IMG/VR virus record: IMGVR_UViG_3300027754_000346
Coordinates: 1-27,671 of that record
Source of the DNA: a virus
DNA length: 27,671 bases
Strand: one strand, 5' to 3'
The stretch's first letter is position 1. Every line of letters begins with the position of its first letter. Positions 1 through 7,827 of the stretch are shown here, in pieces. The translations under genes were made by a program, and so were the position numbers. The notes beneath the pieces were generated by a model that saw nothing but the letters and a program-made list of their open reading frames with translations, made no database searches and was not told the DNA's origin.

Positions 1-659
1 GTTTCTGTAAATACAGTTGAACCAGTACCAGAAGATTTTGCGGTGATTTTTACATCAATTGAACCAGTATTAACTTTGGTAACAATACCTTTAATAACTC
101 CTGTTTCTGTTGTTGTTATTCCAATACCAGCAACTGTTGCAGAAAAACCAGCAGTAACAGCAAATCCAACACGCACATTACTAGTTAATGCAATACCAAG
201 TCTTTGGTCTGCTGCGGCATCAATAACACAAACCTTCAAGTTATTTGCCCAAGAACCTGGGTTTCTAGCAGCCCAAGCCCAATCAGTAGCAGTGGTATAA
301 CTATTATTATAATCTTCAGTTGATTTAATTTTGAGTGTAGTTCCTGCGGTCGAACCAATCCCAGTAGAATTTGCGTTGTTTAATGCTGTTCCATCGCATC
401 TTACAACTCTTAGAATACCACCGTAAGAAAGATATGAAGAAGCACCTAACCAATATTCATATTGTGCATCTGAAGAAATTGGTTTTCCAAATGTATTGAG
501 TAAATCATTCTCTGTTTCAATTAAAATAGGAATATTAACTGGACCCTTTTGGAAAGGACCAGCAATAGCTCCAACTTGATTGTTTGCTGCGGTAATTCCA
601 CCAACAGTCAAATCAACTTCTCTTATTCTGACTCCTGGTGATACTAAATTTAACGCCAT
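1..659 (-). CDS. 18: Tail sheath protein gp18, N-terminal part (cut by window edge)
   Basis: The frame is open from the ATG at 657-659 to base 1 (219 codons plus two bases), so the C-terminus lies outside the window. The product begins MALNLVSPGVRIREVDLTVG and continues with GAIAGPFQKGPVNIPILIE, DLLNTFGKP, AQYEYWLGASSYLSYGGILR and ARNPGSWANNL. These are hallmarks of the T4-like contractile tail sheath: the N-terminal arm, the 'KGP' loop and the 'GSWAN' segment. The sheath polymerises around the tail tube and contracts at infection. An AGGGGA ribosome site lies five bases before the ATG, and an exact T4 late promoter box lies about 39 bases upstream. Its place directly after the terminase gene is the T4 order (17 then 18). 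From residue 95 on, the sequence is rich in Gly, Thr and Ser, as expected of a variable surface domain. Confidence 0.95.
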   Translation of the reverse strand, partial: MALNLVSPGVRIREVDLTVGGITAANNQVGAIAGPFQKGPVNIPILIETENDLLNTFGKPISSDAQYEYWLGASSYLSYGGILRVVRCDGTALNNANSTGIGSTAGTTLKIKSTEDYNNSYTTATDWAWAARNPGSWANNLKVCVIDAAADQRLGIALTSNVRVGFAVTAGFSATVAGIGITTTETGVIKGIVTKVNTGSIDVKITAKSSGTGSTVFTE

Positions 660-664
660 CTGTT

Positions 665-670
665 TCCCCT
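665..670 (-). promoter_or_regulatory. Ribosome binding site of gp18 (AGGGGA)
   Basis: On the minus strand AGGGGA precedes AACAG and the ATG of gp18, a five-base spacer. Several genes here (gp13, gp8, the 1679-aa gene and both fibre genes) show no such clear purine-rich site, so this one stands out and supports strong translation of an abundant sheath protein. Confidence 0.75.
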
Positions 671-697
671 CGTGAAGAAGTTCATTTTGCCTAAAAG

Positions 698-705
698 TAT
701 TTATA
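698..705 (-). promoter_or_regulatory. T4-type late promoter box TATAAATA before gp18
   Basis: The minus strand reads TATAAATA, identical to the T4 late promoter consensus bound by the phage-encoded sigma factor (gp55 in T4). It lies about 39 bases upstream of the gp18 ATG, the usual late promoter geometry. It is the only exact match I noticed at a gene junction here; the other junction candidates differ at the first base. The 7-base arms TGAAGAA (673-679) and TTCTTCA (714-720) flank it as an inverted repeat. Confidence 0.8.
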
Positions 706-979
706 AATTGTTATTCTTCAAATGGGGAAACAATACGTGAACAATTACCAGTCTGGGTATTGAGAATCTATAGATTTTTGTGATTGTTTTTTTTCTACTA
801 TTGATAATTCTATTCACAGTACATTCTTTACATTCATATGAATAGGCAGATGGAAATCCTCTTCTATTTTTTCTAGTCAAATAAAAATCATTTAGTAAAT
901 CTTTTTTTATTTTACAAGTCCTGCATTTTTTTTCTTTGAAGAGCAAATTATCCAATTCAAGTTCTTCTTCAAACTTCAT
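701..979 (-). CDS. Small four-cysteine zinc-finger-like protein, probably frameshifted at its C-terminus
   Basis: The product has two CxxC pairs, KKCRTC (residues 17-22) and YECKEC (48-53), separated by a basic stretch with RKNRRGFPSAYSYE. This looks like the treble-clef half of HNH or endonuclease-VII-type small proteins, but no catalytic HNH residues are visible, so nuclease activity is not claimed. I place the start at the ATG at 977-979, which shares one base with the gp17 stop codon (TAATG). A GTG at 994 would add five residues. The reading frame as given is 92 aa and ends at 701 inside the gp18 late promoter. After the run of eight A (787-794) the tail loses its phage-like character. 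Dropping one A gives a 77-aa product ending SIDSQYPDW with a stop at 745-747, a typical ending for small phage proteins of this kind. The function is unknown. Confidence 0.65.
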   Translation of the reverse strand: MKFEEELELDNLLFKEKKCRTCKIKKDLLNDFYLTRKNRRGFPSAYSYECKECTVNRIINSRKKTITKIYRFSIPRLVIVHVLFPHLKNNNL

Positions 980-2628
980 TATTGATATTCCCACATAAAA
1001 GATCTATCTCCATACTCATCCAAATGCCACCTATCACCGTCATTATCAACAAATGATGTATCATCACTCAATCCATCAGACATAAAACCAAATGGAGCCA
1101 TATCTTGTTCGATTTGGTCTTTTTGGTCTTCATATATTCTTTTACGGACATCATTATCCGTCATCTCCTTGAAATAATCCTGGACGACTAACCAAGCAAA
1201 AATCACAAGACACATCGCAAGGTCATCATTACATCCTTCTTCTGCTTCAAATGATTGACTTTTTTGAATAAAAGTTGTTAGTTCACTAATAATATCATAA
1301 TCTTTGATAACTAACTTATCGTCTTCAATAATTGTTTTTAGGTTAGAACATCCAACTTTTTTAACTGTTTTGGACATTTTAATTCCAAGTTGAGTTTTCT
1401 TACCAGAAAAACCCTGACCGACCATTTGACCTGCTCTTCCTCTCATTGAACACATCAAAATATTATCATATTCCAAATCATAATGAAGAATACTTGAAAC
1501 TTGCTCTCCGATATCATTTACTTCGGCAAGAACAAATGCTTTGTTGTATGCTTTTGCTATATCGTGAATGATATTTGGAAAAAGCATAGGTTTAATTTCA
1601 TTGTTTCGATATTTTGCGACTACCTTGTATGGGAATTGACTAATATCAAATACAATAAAAGCAGAGTAATCATTACTCATTCCACGAGATACGTCCACAG
1701 TCATTAGATATGTGTGTTTTTCGATTGGATCTTCATAGACATCCATTCCTTTGCTTCTATTGAGTGGATCATCATAAACCATCATTCTAAGTTTTGATGG
1801 AGTAATCAAAGTATCAACAGACCCCAAGAATTCACACTCAAACTCTTGTGTGAACTGTCGTTCAGAAGTATTCGCAATAGTTTGTCGTTTCCACTCTGCG
1901 TCCCTTCCAGGCACCGCAGACCAATGAACTTCTAGTGGAATATAACCATTCTTTCCTCTTTCCGCATCGTGCCAGAGTTTATAAAACATATTCATCCCAT
2001 TTGGAGTTGAGATGATAATAACCTTTGTGCTTTGACCCGAAGAAATAGTAGGATATACAGAAGAGAAAAATTGTTCTGCGATGTGATTTGGAATAAACGC
2101 AAATTCGTCCAAGAAAATAATGTTGAAAGAGTTTCCTCGAACAGCAGAAGATGATGTAGATGCAGCTACGATTTTGGAACCATTTTCAAGTTCCAATGAA
2201 CCTTTATTCCAAGAACCAACACCTTGCTGTAACCACTTTGGTAAATTTTCATAAGACAGTTGTAATCTACCTAAAAGTTCTCTTGCTGTTTCTGCTTTGT
2301 TTGCTAGAATTGCAATTCTTATATTATCATTGAATAAAGCATAATGAAGAAGATAAGAAACAACAGTAGTAGATTTTCCTGTCTGTCTTGGAAGTTTTGC
2401 GATATTAAATCTATTTTGATGAAAGTTTGTAATTAGTTCTTCTTGGAAATCATACATATCAAACGGAACCAATCCGTGATCCAAAGAAACAATTTTCACA
2501 TAATTTTTTGCAAAATGAATTGGGTCACTTTTGCATTTTAAGTATTCTTGAATTTGGTCTGTAGTAAATTCAATTTGGACGTTTTCCGCTTTTAAGTTTG
2601 GATTACCCTTATAATGTTTATCAATCAT
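979..2628 (-). CDS. 17: Terminase large subunit gp17 (packaging ATPase and nuclease)
   Basis: This is the DNA-packaging motor of T4-like phages. It pumps DNA into the prohead at the portal and cuts the concatemer. The 549-aa product shows the ATPase motifs in order: a Walker A-type loop LPRQTGKST (79-87), Walker B IIFLDE (171-175) and the coupling motif STPNG (207-211). The C-terminal RNase-H-fold nuclease follows, with candidate metal ligands D312 in TVDVSRG, E369 in LAEVND and D468/D469 in GCNDDLAM, matching the acidic triad of the family. T4 gp17 is 610 aa, so this is complete but somewhat shorter. The ATG overlaps the stop of the preceding 58-aa gene by four bases (ATGA), which suggests translational coupling. 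The small terminase gp16 is not next door but separated by two genes. Confidence 0.97.
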   Translation of the reverse strand: MIDKHYKGNPNLKAENVQIEFTTDQIQEYLKCKSDPIHFAKNYVKIVSLDHGLVPFDMYDFQEELITNFHQNRFNIAKLPRQTGKSTTVVSYLLHYALFNDNIRIAILANKAETARELLGRLQLSYENLPKWLQQGVGSWNKGSLELENGSKIVAASTSSSAVRGNSFNIIFLDEFAFIPNHIAEQFFSSVYPTISSGQSTKVIIISTPNGMNMFYKLWHDAERGKNGYIPLEVHWSAVPGRDAEWKRQTIANTSERQFTQEFECEFLGSVDTLITPSKLRMMVYDDPLNRSKGMDVYEDPIEKHTYLMTVDVSRGMSNDYSAFIVFDISQFPYKVVAKYRNNEIKPMLFPNIIHDIAKAYNKAFVLAEVNDIGEQVSSILHYDLEYDNILMCSMRGRAGQMVGQGFSGKKTQLGIKMSKTVKKVGCSNLKTIIEDDKLVIKDYDIISELTTFIQKSQSFEAEEGCNDDLAMCLVIFAWLVVQDYFKEMTDNDVRKRIYEDQKDQIEQDMAPFGFMSDGLSDDTSFVDNDGDRWHLDEYGDRSFMWEYQ

Positions 2629-2801
2629 AAATTAATAGCCATACTTGCGACTGTTTCTTGTTGTTTAAAATAAAGTTTCACGTAAGATTTTGATATATTC
2701 TTCAAAAGTTCTACATCATCGCAAGAATCAATTTCCCTAGAAATTTTTTCATATTCAAAAATCTTAGAAAGATTATCTAATTTAATATCATTTGGATCCA
2801 T
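2625..2801 (-). CDS. Small conserved phage protein (58 aa), unknown function
   Basis: I do not recognise a function. The 58-aa product starts MDPNDIKLDNLSKIFEYEK and is acidic in the middle (IDSCDDVELL), with an amphipathic helical look and no membrane segment. It resembles the short ORFs that accompany terminase genes in marine T4-like phages. I chose the ATG at 2799-2801 because AGGA lies seven bases upstream. The ATG at 2807 is too close to that site, and the frame's further extension to 2873 lies entirely within the preceding gene. It overlaps the end of the 433-aa gene by 14 bases and overlaps the gp17 start by four. The position between packaging genes hints at a packaging or assembly accessory, but nothing in the sequence proves it. 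Confidence 0.7.
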   Translation of the reverse strand: MDPNDIKLDNLSKIFEYEKISREIDSCDDVELLKNISKSYVKLYFKQQETVASMAINL

Positions 2802-4089
2802 TTTCATTTCCTGTGAATAGTAAAGGTTTTGTTGGGTCTTTTGTTGCTGGATTGTATGATAATACAATCGCACCAGGATATATCTTTCTTACTTCAAATG
2901 TGACCTGATCTTTTGGAGGTCTAGCAAATTGTGGGAAAAACATTTGAGCTGAAATATATTTTCCTCTCCAATTTAACAGAATACTATAAGTAGATCCACG
3001 AGACTGTATCCGTGTATATATTTCTTGAATATTTTTTAAATTTTTCATCTTTTTATAATTATATTTTTCTTTCATATGGGATGAAAAAATATTATGAATT
3101 ATTTCCTTTGTATGATCGTGTGGTTCTACGGCAAAAGAATATACTCTCCAAAATTCAGGTCCATGTTTACATACGTGCATATGTTCCATTTTTTTACATT
3201 TTGGGCAATACCTTTCTTCTCCTCCATAAATGGGAGTGTCCCATTCATACGCAAGAGCATCAGTACTTTCTGATTTCGTTCCCCAATTTTTAGCACCAAC
3301 TTTACGGCATTTAACAACTGCTCCAGAAGCATAAGCACTAGGCCAAACTTTATATCTTGATTTTACTTTTTTATAGCAAGCATCTTTTTCTCCAGCAGAT
3401 TCATTTGTGGCAACCATTTTTGCCTTACCTTTTCTATCTGGATTTGGGTCTTCTCTTCTTTTTCTTCTTGCTGCTATGTCTTCTTCCTCATCTGACATAT
3501 TTGCAGCCATTTTTGATGAACCACATTTTGGTTTAGTAGTTTGTCCTGGTTGACGGGCACAAGGTTTGCCTGCGTATCTACCACCCAACTGAACCCATCC
3601 TGGTTTCCCATCACTTGATTTACTTTTTGAAAACCAGTCATGAAGAGATGAATCACCAGATGCAGTTTCTTCACTAACACCTTTCATTCTTTCTGGTTTA
3701 ATTAAATCAATAATTTCCAAAAATGTATTTCCATTTGCGTCTTCAATCGTAACTGTTTCCTTTACATCTTTGAACTTTTTGTGTTCTTTTTTCGCACTTG
3801 CTTCCATTTTTTTGAGACGAGTATAATAATCTGGTATTTCATCAAGATGCTGAAGAGCAATATCAGTTGCTAATGTTTTATCTTTTGTATGCTCATGCTC
3901 AATAGGAATTCCCATCTTTAGTTGATTTTTAATAAAAGACACATCCAAACGATGTTTTATTGCGATTGCTTCAACTGTTTTGTGTGATTTTACTTTAGGA
4001 CACTTTGCTTTTCCGTGAGTGGGACAATCCATTCCTTTTGGACTTCCATTACAACTTGCCTCTAAAATAAATTCCTGAAAAGTTTTCAT
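2788..4089 (-). CDS. Multi-domain protein between the terminase genes, with a T4-like capsid-targeting N-terminus
   Basis: The function is unknown. The 433-aa product starts MKTFQEFILEA, very close to the capsid-targeting sequence of T4 internal proteins (MKTYQEFIAEA). Its ILE-A fits the (L/I)xE cleavage rule of the T4 prohead protease gp21. Segments in order: a Cys/His cluster C13, C22, H25, C30; a DUF5661-like segment (about 45-97; EHEHTKDKTLATDIALQHL, DYYTRL); a DUF5872-like basic segment (about 148-228; LHDWF, GGRYAGKPCARQPGQT, RRKRREDPNPDRKGKAK); a segment YKKVKSRYKVWPSAYASG and KCRKVGAKNWG (239-270); and a zinc-ribbon-like C-terminal part (CPKC at 295-298, HVCKHGPEFW, then about 120 residues). 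The domain names are recalled by resemblance. It sits between gp16 and gp17, which are adjacent in T4. A DNA-associated, capsid-packaged protein is the simplest reading, but this is inference. Confidence 0.75.
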   Translation of the reverse strand: MKTFQEFILEASCNGSPKGMDCPTHGKAKCPKVKSHKTVEAIAIKHRLDVSFIKNQLKMGIPIEHEHTKDKTLATDIALQHLDEIPDYYTRLKKMEASAKKEHKKFKDVKETVTIEDANGNTFLEIIDLIKPERMKGVSEETASGDSSLHDWFSKSKSSDGKPGWVQLGGRYAGKPCARQPGQTTKPKCGSSKMAANMSDEEEDIAARRKRREDPNPDRKGKAKMVATNESAGEKDACYKKVKSRYKVWPSAYASGAVVKCRKVGAKNWGTKSESTDALAYEWDTPIYGGEERYCPKCKKMEHMHVCKHGPEFWRVYSFAVEPHDHTKEIIHNIFSSHMKEKYNYKKMKNLKNIQEIYTRIQSRGSTYSILLNWRGKYISAQMFFPQFARPPKDQVTFEVRKIYPGAIVLSYNPATKDPTKPLLFTGNENGSK

Positions 4090-4103
4090 TAGAAATTTTT
4101 TAA

Positions 4104-4526
4104 CTATTTAGAGTCCATTAGACCTTTCTTCAATAATTTTTGAAGGTCTGCTGTGGAACCAATAAAAACAGAATTATTAACAGTAGAAGGACCTCTATTG
4201 TCTTCTTCTTTAAGTTTCTTCATCTTGTGCTGTAAATCAATCAACTTGTCAGTCACATCACCAACATTTTTAATTAACTGACCTGCTACTTCATATGCTC
4301 TTGGACTATCACTTTGTTGTGCTAAATCCATAATACTATCAATTGCTTCTTGTCCTTTTTCAATTAGTGAATATAGATTTCCTCTTGTATATTCATAATC
4401 CTTATCACTCTCTTCCCCAGAAGTCGGTCTTGCTATTGCTTCTTTTGATTTTTTTACAATCTCTTTTGATACAGAAGTTGCTTCTATCTCTAATGCTTCA
4501 TCTATATTTTCGAATTTACTTTTCAT
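4104..4526 (-). CDS. 16: Terminase small subunit gp16
   Basis: The 140-aa product carries the block DYEYTRGNLYSLIEKGQEAI (43-62) followed by DLAQQSDSPRAYEVAGQLIK and a long helix VTDKLIDLQHKMKKLKEE, then the C-terminal SVFIGSTADLQKLLK. These match the T4-like small terminase, which recognises DNA ends or pac-like sites and regulates the gp17 ATPase as a ring. Length is close to T4 gp16 (164 aa). The central region is predicted coiled coil, as expected for ring assembly. The start overlaps the end of gp15 by four bases (ATGA), so the two are probably coupled. The order gp15-gp16 is that of T4. Confidence 0.92.
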   Translation of the reverse strand: MKSKFENIDEALEIEATSVSKEIVKKSKEAIARPTSGEESDKDYEYTRGNLYSLIEKGQEAIDSIMDLAQQSDSPRAYEVAGQLIKNVGDVTDKLIDLQHKMKKLKEEDNRGPSTVNNSVFIGSTADLQKLLKKGLMDSK

Positions 4527-5581
4527 AATGATACATCAATCCCCTTTGTTGTACTATAAACTTTACCATCACCAAAATCAAAACGAGATTCACTAAATCC
4601 AAAATCATCATCCATCTCAACCAATTCATTATCTGCTGTTGTGATCGCATTAATAGAATCCCCTTCACTGTGAGATTCAATTAATGTACCATCTTGTCCT
4701 CTCAATACAGTTAAAATATTTCCAGAAATATTTTTAATATACATTTCCTCATTACCAATCATAATATAAGAATCATCAACCAATGAAACAGCACTTGAAA
4801 CATTAAATACAGTTACTTTATCGTCAATATTTTCGGCAAGTGTTGTTGTATTGTCATTGTTATAATCTTTAATTGCTCTTGGAGTAGCAGTATATCTCAA
4901 TTGTCTTGATGCATTTCTAACATTTGTATTTGTATAATAATCAACTTGGACTTTTTTGATTAGTCCATCTGTACTATCAGCAATTGGTCCAAATAGATAT
5001 GTTTTTGCTGTAAAGTTTAAAGTATAAACTAAAGCTCTTCTTTCTTTGTAATCACTTTCATAATTATCTTCCATACCAATTCCCTCCAGGACTACGGGAA
5101 CATCTTTCTTCTCACCTATTGATGAGATTAAATTTATTGTTAGTGTAAAATTTGGTTGAAATGCTGGAAGAATTTGTTCTACAATTTGAAGCATATCATC
5201 ATTCAACTTAGTCATAATACTAAGTTGAAATCCAATATTATAAGGAACAGGCATAAAAACTTTAACTTGCTCTGTTCTATCAGTAGTTTTTATTGCCTTG
5301 AATGTTTGCATAGCAGAAACTTTTCTGCTGCTATCATATTTCAAACTCGTCATCTCAAAAGACATTCGAGGAAGAGTCATCGCAACTCTTTTTCTCAAAT
5401 CTGGTTTTTGTTCTACTCTTGCTAAAAACTTTTGAATTGGACCATAAGCAATAGGAACTTTAATAAAACTATAATCAGTACCATCCTGCTCCTCATGCTT
5501 GATATACACTTCATTAAAAAGTGTACCAAAAGCAATAATGGTTTTTCTGATTATTTCATTGTAACTATAAGTTCCTAACAT
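4523..5581 (-). CDS. 15: Tail completion and sheath stabiliser protein gp15, with an extra inserted module
   Basis: The N-terminus MLGTYSYNEIIRKTIIAFGT and the core (IPIAYGP-type segment VPIAYGPIQKFLAR, LPRMSFEM, VPYNIGFQLSIM, KTYLFGPI) are those of the T4-like gp15. That protein caps the tail tube and sheath and joins the tail to the neck. T4 gp15 is 272 aa; this one is 352 aa. The extra length lies mainly after residue 245. It includes a module of about 65 residues (250-315) with SYIMIGNEEMYI, ILTVLRGQDGT and SHSEGDSINAI. The same kind of module is visible in the 2483-aa protein and the 1679-aa protein of this window. The acidic tail (EMDDDFGFSESRFDFGDG) follows it. No clear Shine-Dalgarno site precedes the ATG. 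Confidence 0.93.
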   Translation of the reverse strand: MLGTYSYNEIIRKTIIAFGTLFNEVYIKHEEQDGTDYSFIKVPIAYGPIQKFLARVEQKPDLRKRVAMTLPRMSFEMTSLKYDSSRKVSAMQTFKAIKTTDRTEQVKVFMPVPYNIGFQLSIMTKLNDDMLQIVEQILPAFQPNFTLTINLISSIGEKKDVPVVLEGIGMEDNYESDYKERRALVYTLNFTAKTYLFGPIADSTDGLIKKVQVDYYTNTNVRNASRQLRYTATPRAIKDYNNDNTTTLAENIDDKVTVFNVSSAVSLVDDSYIMIGNEEMYIKNISGNILTVLRGQDGTLIESHSEGDSINAITTADNELVEMDDDFGFSESRFDFGDGKVYSTTKGIDVSL

Positions 5582-5603
5582 AACAATAGAGTTTATTAAT
5601 TAT

Positions 5604-6983
5604 TTAGTAATTACCAAAAGGGTTCTTCTGCGAAAAGTCAACAATACCATCTGCTTCATCTTCAATTTCAATATTTTCAGAATAAGGGTCATATTCATCA
5701 AATGTATTGATTGAATATACTTTATGTGTTGCTGCTGCACCAACTATCAGTTCACCATTAGCAAAGTTTCCACCAACTATTGAAACTTTAAGTACTCTAG
5801 TATCCGCATCCCAATCTTTTACATATCCAGTAGTTCCAGTCGAAACACCTCTAACTGATTCATTAAACTCAAAATTACCAGTAGATATTCCAATAGGACT
5901 TGTAAGTGTAATTGTTGGGTTAACAGTATATCCAGCACCAGCATTAGTATAACGAATTGCTGTTACGATTCCAGTGACTGTTAAGACTGCTTCTGCTGCT
6001 GCGTTTACTCCTCCAGCAGGAGCAGTAGATATAGAAACAACGGGAGCAGATGAATATTGACTTCCACCAGAAGTAATATTTACAATTCCCAAAGTTCTAG
6101 AAGCAAGAACAGCAGTAGCAATTCCACCAGAACCAGATTGACCTACAATTGTAACTGATGGTATTTGCGTATAACCAACACCAGGATTAACTACAAGAAT
6201 TCTACTAATCGAATCTCCAGTTCTTCCTGTTTTACTAGTCATAATAGCAACTGCAGTAGCATCTGTTCCTCCTACTGGTGCCTTTGTGATTTGAATAGTT
6301 GGTGTGGACAGATATCCAGTTCCATCATTAATCAAATCAATATATTGGACTGATTTGTTTAATGTAGAAGCAATAGAAACCGTAGCAGTTGCTCTGATTG
6401 CAGTATCTTTAACCATATTAATGGTTTGGATATAACCAAAATCTTGAACTGACCTATCAACTTCATCGATTCCAGTATCAATAAGTTCATCTTCGTATCT
6501 GAAGATTTCACATCTCAGTTCATAAACATAAAGATTGTTTAACTGATAAAATGGAACTTTTCCTTCTACATACTTAATTTCAAAAAGTCCATTATCAATT
6601 GGAAGATAAATTAAATCCCCTTCTTGTGGTCTTGTGGCAACTTTAATATCTGGATCATCCAATATAAATGGAGATATAAAATCTTCGTATCTTTCCTTTG
6701 AAATGATAAGAGTTAGTTCATCACTTGTTTTCACACCAAATTTTGATAAAATATCTCCTTGTCCCCCAAATCCATTAAAATTTGAAATATATGCTTCAAT
6801 TCTAAAACTATCATCAAATTTTGATACTAAAACTTCTTTAATAATAGTTTTTTCATTAATTAACTGTCTGGGCATATAAACAACATCTTGCCCATACATT
6901 TTTAGTTGTTCATTAATTAAATCTTGAACAAGTCTTTGTTCGCTGGAAGAACCTCCCAGAAAATAGGGATTTAGTGGTGCCAT
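5604..6983 (-). CDS. 14: Neck protein gp14, enlarged by inserted repeats
   Basis: The N-terminal 190 residues (MAPLNPYFLGGSSSEQRLVQ, YGQDVVYMPR, SNFNGFGGQGDILSKFGV, LIYLPIDNGLFEIKYVE, LYVYELRCEIFRYEDE) are the T4-like gp14 neck protein, which with gp13 closes the filled head and accepts the tail. T4 gp14 is 256 aa; this one is 459 aa. The excess is about 165 residues (195-360) made of four repeats of a Gly-x-Gly-Tyr...Pro type (NDGTGYLSTPTIQI, NPGVGYTQIPSVTI, SGGSQYSSAPVVSI, NAGAGYTVNPTITL). They are followed by a module FNESVRGVSTGTTGYVKDWD...FANGELIVGA (373-418). The last 35 residues (DEYDPYSENIEIEDEADGIV, DFSQKNPFGNY) look like the native C-terminus. The ATG shares one base with the gp13 stop (TAATG). 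Confidence 0.93.
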   Translation of the reverse strand: MAPLNPYFLGGSSSEQRLVQDLINEQLKMYGQDVVYMPRQLINEKTIIKEVLVSKFDDSFRIEAYISNFNGFGGQGDILSKFGVKTSDELTLIISKERYEDFISPFILDDPDIKVATRPQEGDLIYLPIDNGLFEIKYVEGKVPFYQLNNLYVYELRCEIFRYEDELIDTGIDEVDRSVQDFGYIQTINMVKDTAIRATATVSIASTLNKSVQYIDLINDGTGYLSTPTIQITKAPVGGTDATAVAIMTSKTGRTGDSISRILVVNPGVGYTQIPSVTIVGQSGSGGIATAVLASRTLGIVNITSGGSQYSSAPVVSISTAPAGGVNAAAEAVLTVTGIVTAIRYTNAGAGYTVNPTITLTSPIGISTGNFEFNESVRGVSTGTTGYVKDWDADTRVLKVSIVGGNFANGELIVGAAATHKVYSINTFDEYDPYSENIEIEDEADGIVDFSQKNPFGNY

Positions 6984-7798
6984 TATCCTATCATATCCAT
7001 TGGAGGTAATTCGTATTCTGTCTTGAGTTCTCTTTCAAGTTCTTCAATTTCTCTAATCGCATCATTTAATATTCTTTCACCATTCATCGTAATTCCACCA
7101 GGAAGTTGAACTCCATTAAACTTAATTAAATTCTGTCCCCATTGTCTTTTGATAATTGCTGTTAAATATCTTTTCAACCACCAATCGTTATATACTGCTG
7201 AGAAATCTGATGGGTCTACAATTCGAATACAATCAACAATAATATAACTATTTTCATTTACCATCGACCAGTCTATATCCAAATATAATCTATGTTGTTT
7301 TTTATTAAATCTTAATTGAACATCTGGAGTTATTAATCTGCTAATATCTTCCAAATGTGTTTTTACCATCGCATAATTTAATAAATCCAAAGCACCATAA
7401 TAATACAAATCATTTAAGAATATTTGATATTTAATATTAAACAAACCAGATGATATAGTATTTGCATCTGATTTGAATACGTTATTTACTCCAATAATTG
7501 TATCTGGAAGTTGAATAAAATTAGTTGCCTCCTGATAAGTGACTGTTGTAATTCCAATAGGAGAATTTGCAGTTGAACTTGTAATACCTGTTCTTACTGT
7601 AGTTTTCTCATCGGGGAGAAGTTTGTGCTTTAAATATACTCTTGCCGCACCATCGTAATGCCTTTCGTTAAAATATTGAATAGCATCATCCACCAGGTCG
7701 TCAATTTGGTCGTCATCGACATTGACTTCCAAAACAGGATATCCAAGTTTTCGCAAACAATAATCAATTAATCCCTGACGACTTGATGGTTGAGACAT
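6983..7798 (-). CDS. 13: Neck protein gp13
   Basis: The 271-aa product opens with SRQGLIDYCLRKLGYPVLEV and VDDDQIDDLVDDAIQYFNER, then YLKHKL, IIGVNNVF, KYQIFLNDLYYYGALDLLNY, and KRQWGQNLIKFNGVQLPGG near the C-terminus. These are diagnostic of T4-like gp13, which forms the neck ring with gp14 below the portal after packaging. T4 gp13 is 309 aa, so the length is normal and, unlike its neighbour gp14, it carries no repeat insertion. The gene starts a tight block 13-14-15-16. A GATAAATA late promoter box lies 22 bases upstream of the ATG. Confidence 0.95.
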   Translation of the reverse strand: MSQPSSRQGLIDYCLRKLGYPVLEVNVDDDQIDDLVDDAIQYFNERHYDGAARVYLKHKLLPDEKTTVRTGITSSTANSPIGITTVTYQEATNFIQLPDTIIGVNNVFKSDANTISSGLFNIKYQIFLNDLYYYGALDLLNYAMVKTHLEDISRLITPDVQLRFNKKQHRLYLDIDWSMVNENSYIIVDCIRIVDPSDFSAVYNDWWLKRYLTAIIKRQWGQNLIKFNGVQLPGGITMNGERILNDAIREIEELERELKTEYELPPMDMIG

Positions 7799-7819
7799 TA
7801 TTTAATTGAAGACTCTAAT

Positions 7820-7827
7820 TATTTATC
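7820..7827 (-). promoter_or_regulatory. Probable late promoter box GATAAATA before gp13
   Basis: The minus strand reads GATAAATA, seven of eight bases of the T4 late consensus, differing only at the first base, which is variable in T4-like cyanophages (NATAAATA, from memory). It overlaps the stop codon of the 75-aa gene and lies 22 bases before the gp13 ATG. It could drive the block 13 to 17. Confidence 0.6.

Noticed and set aside
43-300. Plus-strand frame of 85 codons at the left end
   Set aside because: It lies wholly antisense to the tail sheath gene, whose minus-strand frame is recognisable throughout.
2802-2873. Longer N-terminus for the 58-aa gene
   Set aside because: This stretch lies inside the 3' end of the 433-aa gene in another frame. 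The ATG at 2799-2801 has a well-spaced AGGA and the ATG at 2805-2807 does not.
3126-3338. Second minus-strand frame inside the 433-aa gene
   Set aside because: It is an out-of-frame shadow with no ribosome site. The overlapping frame carries the YKVWPSAYASG and CPKC motifs.
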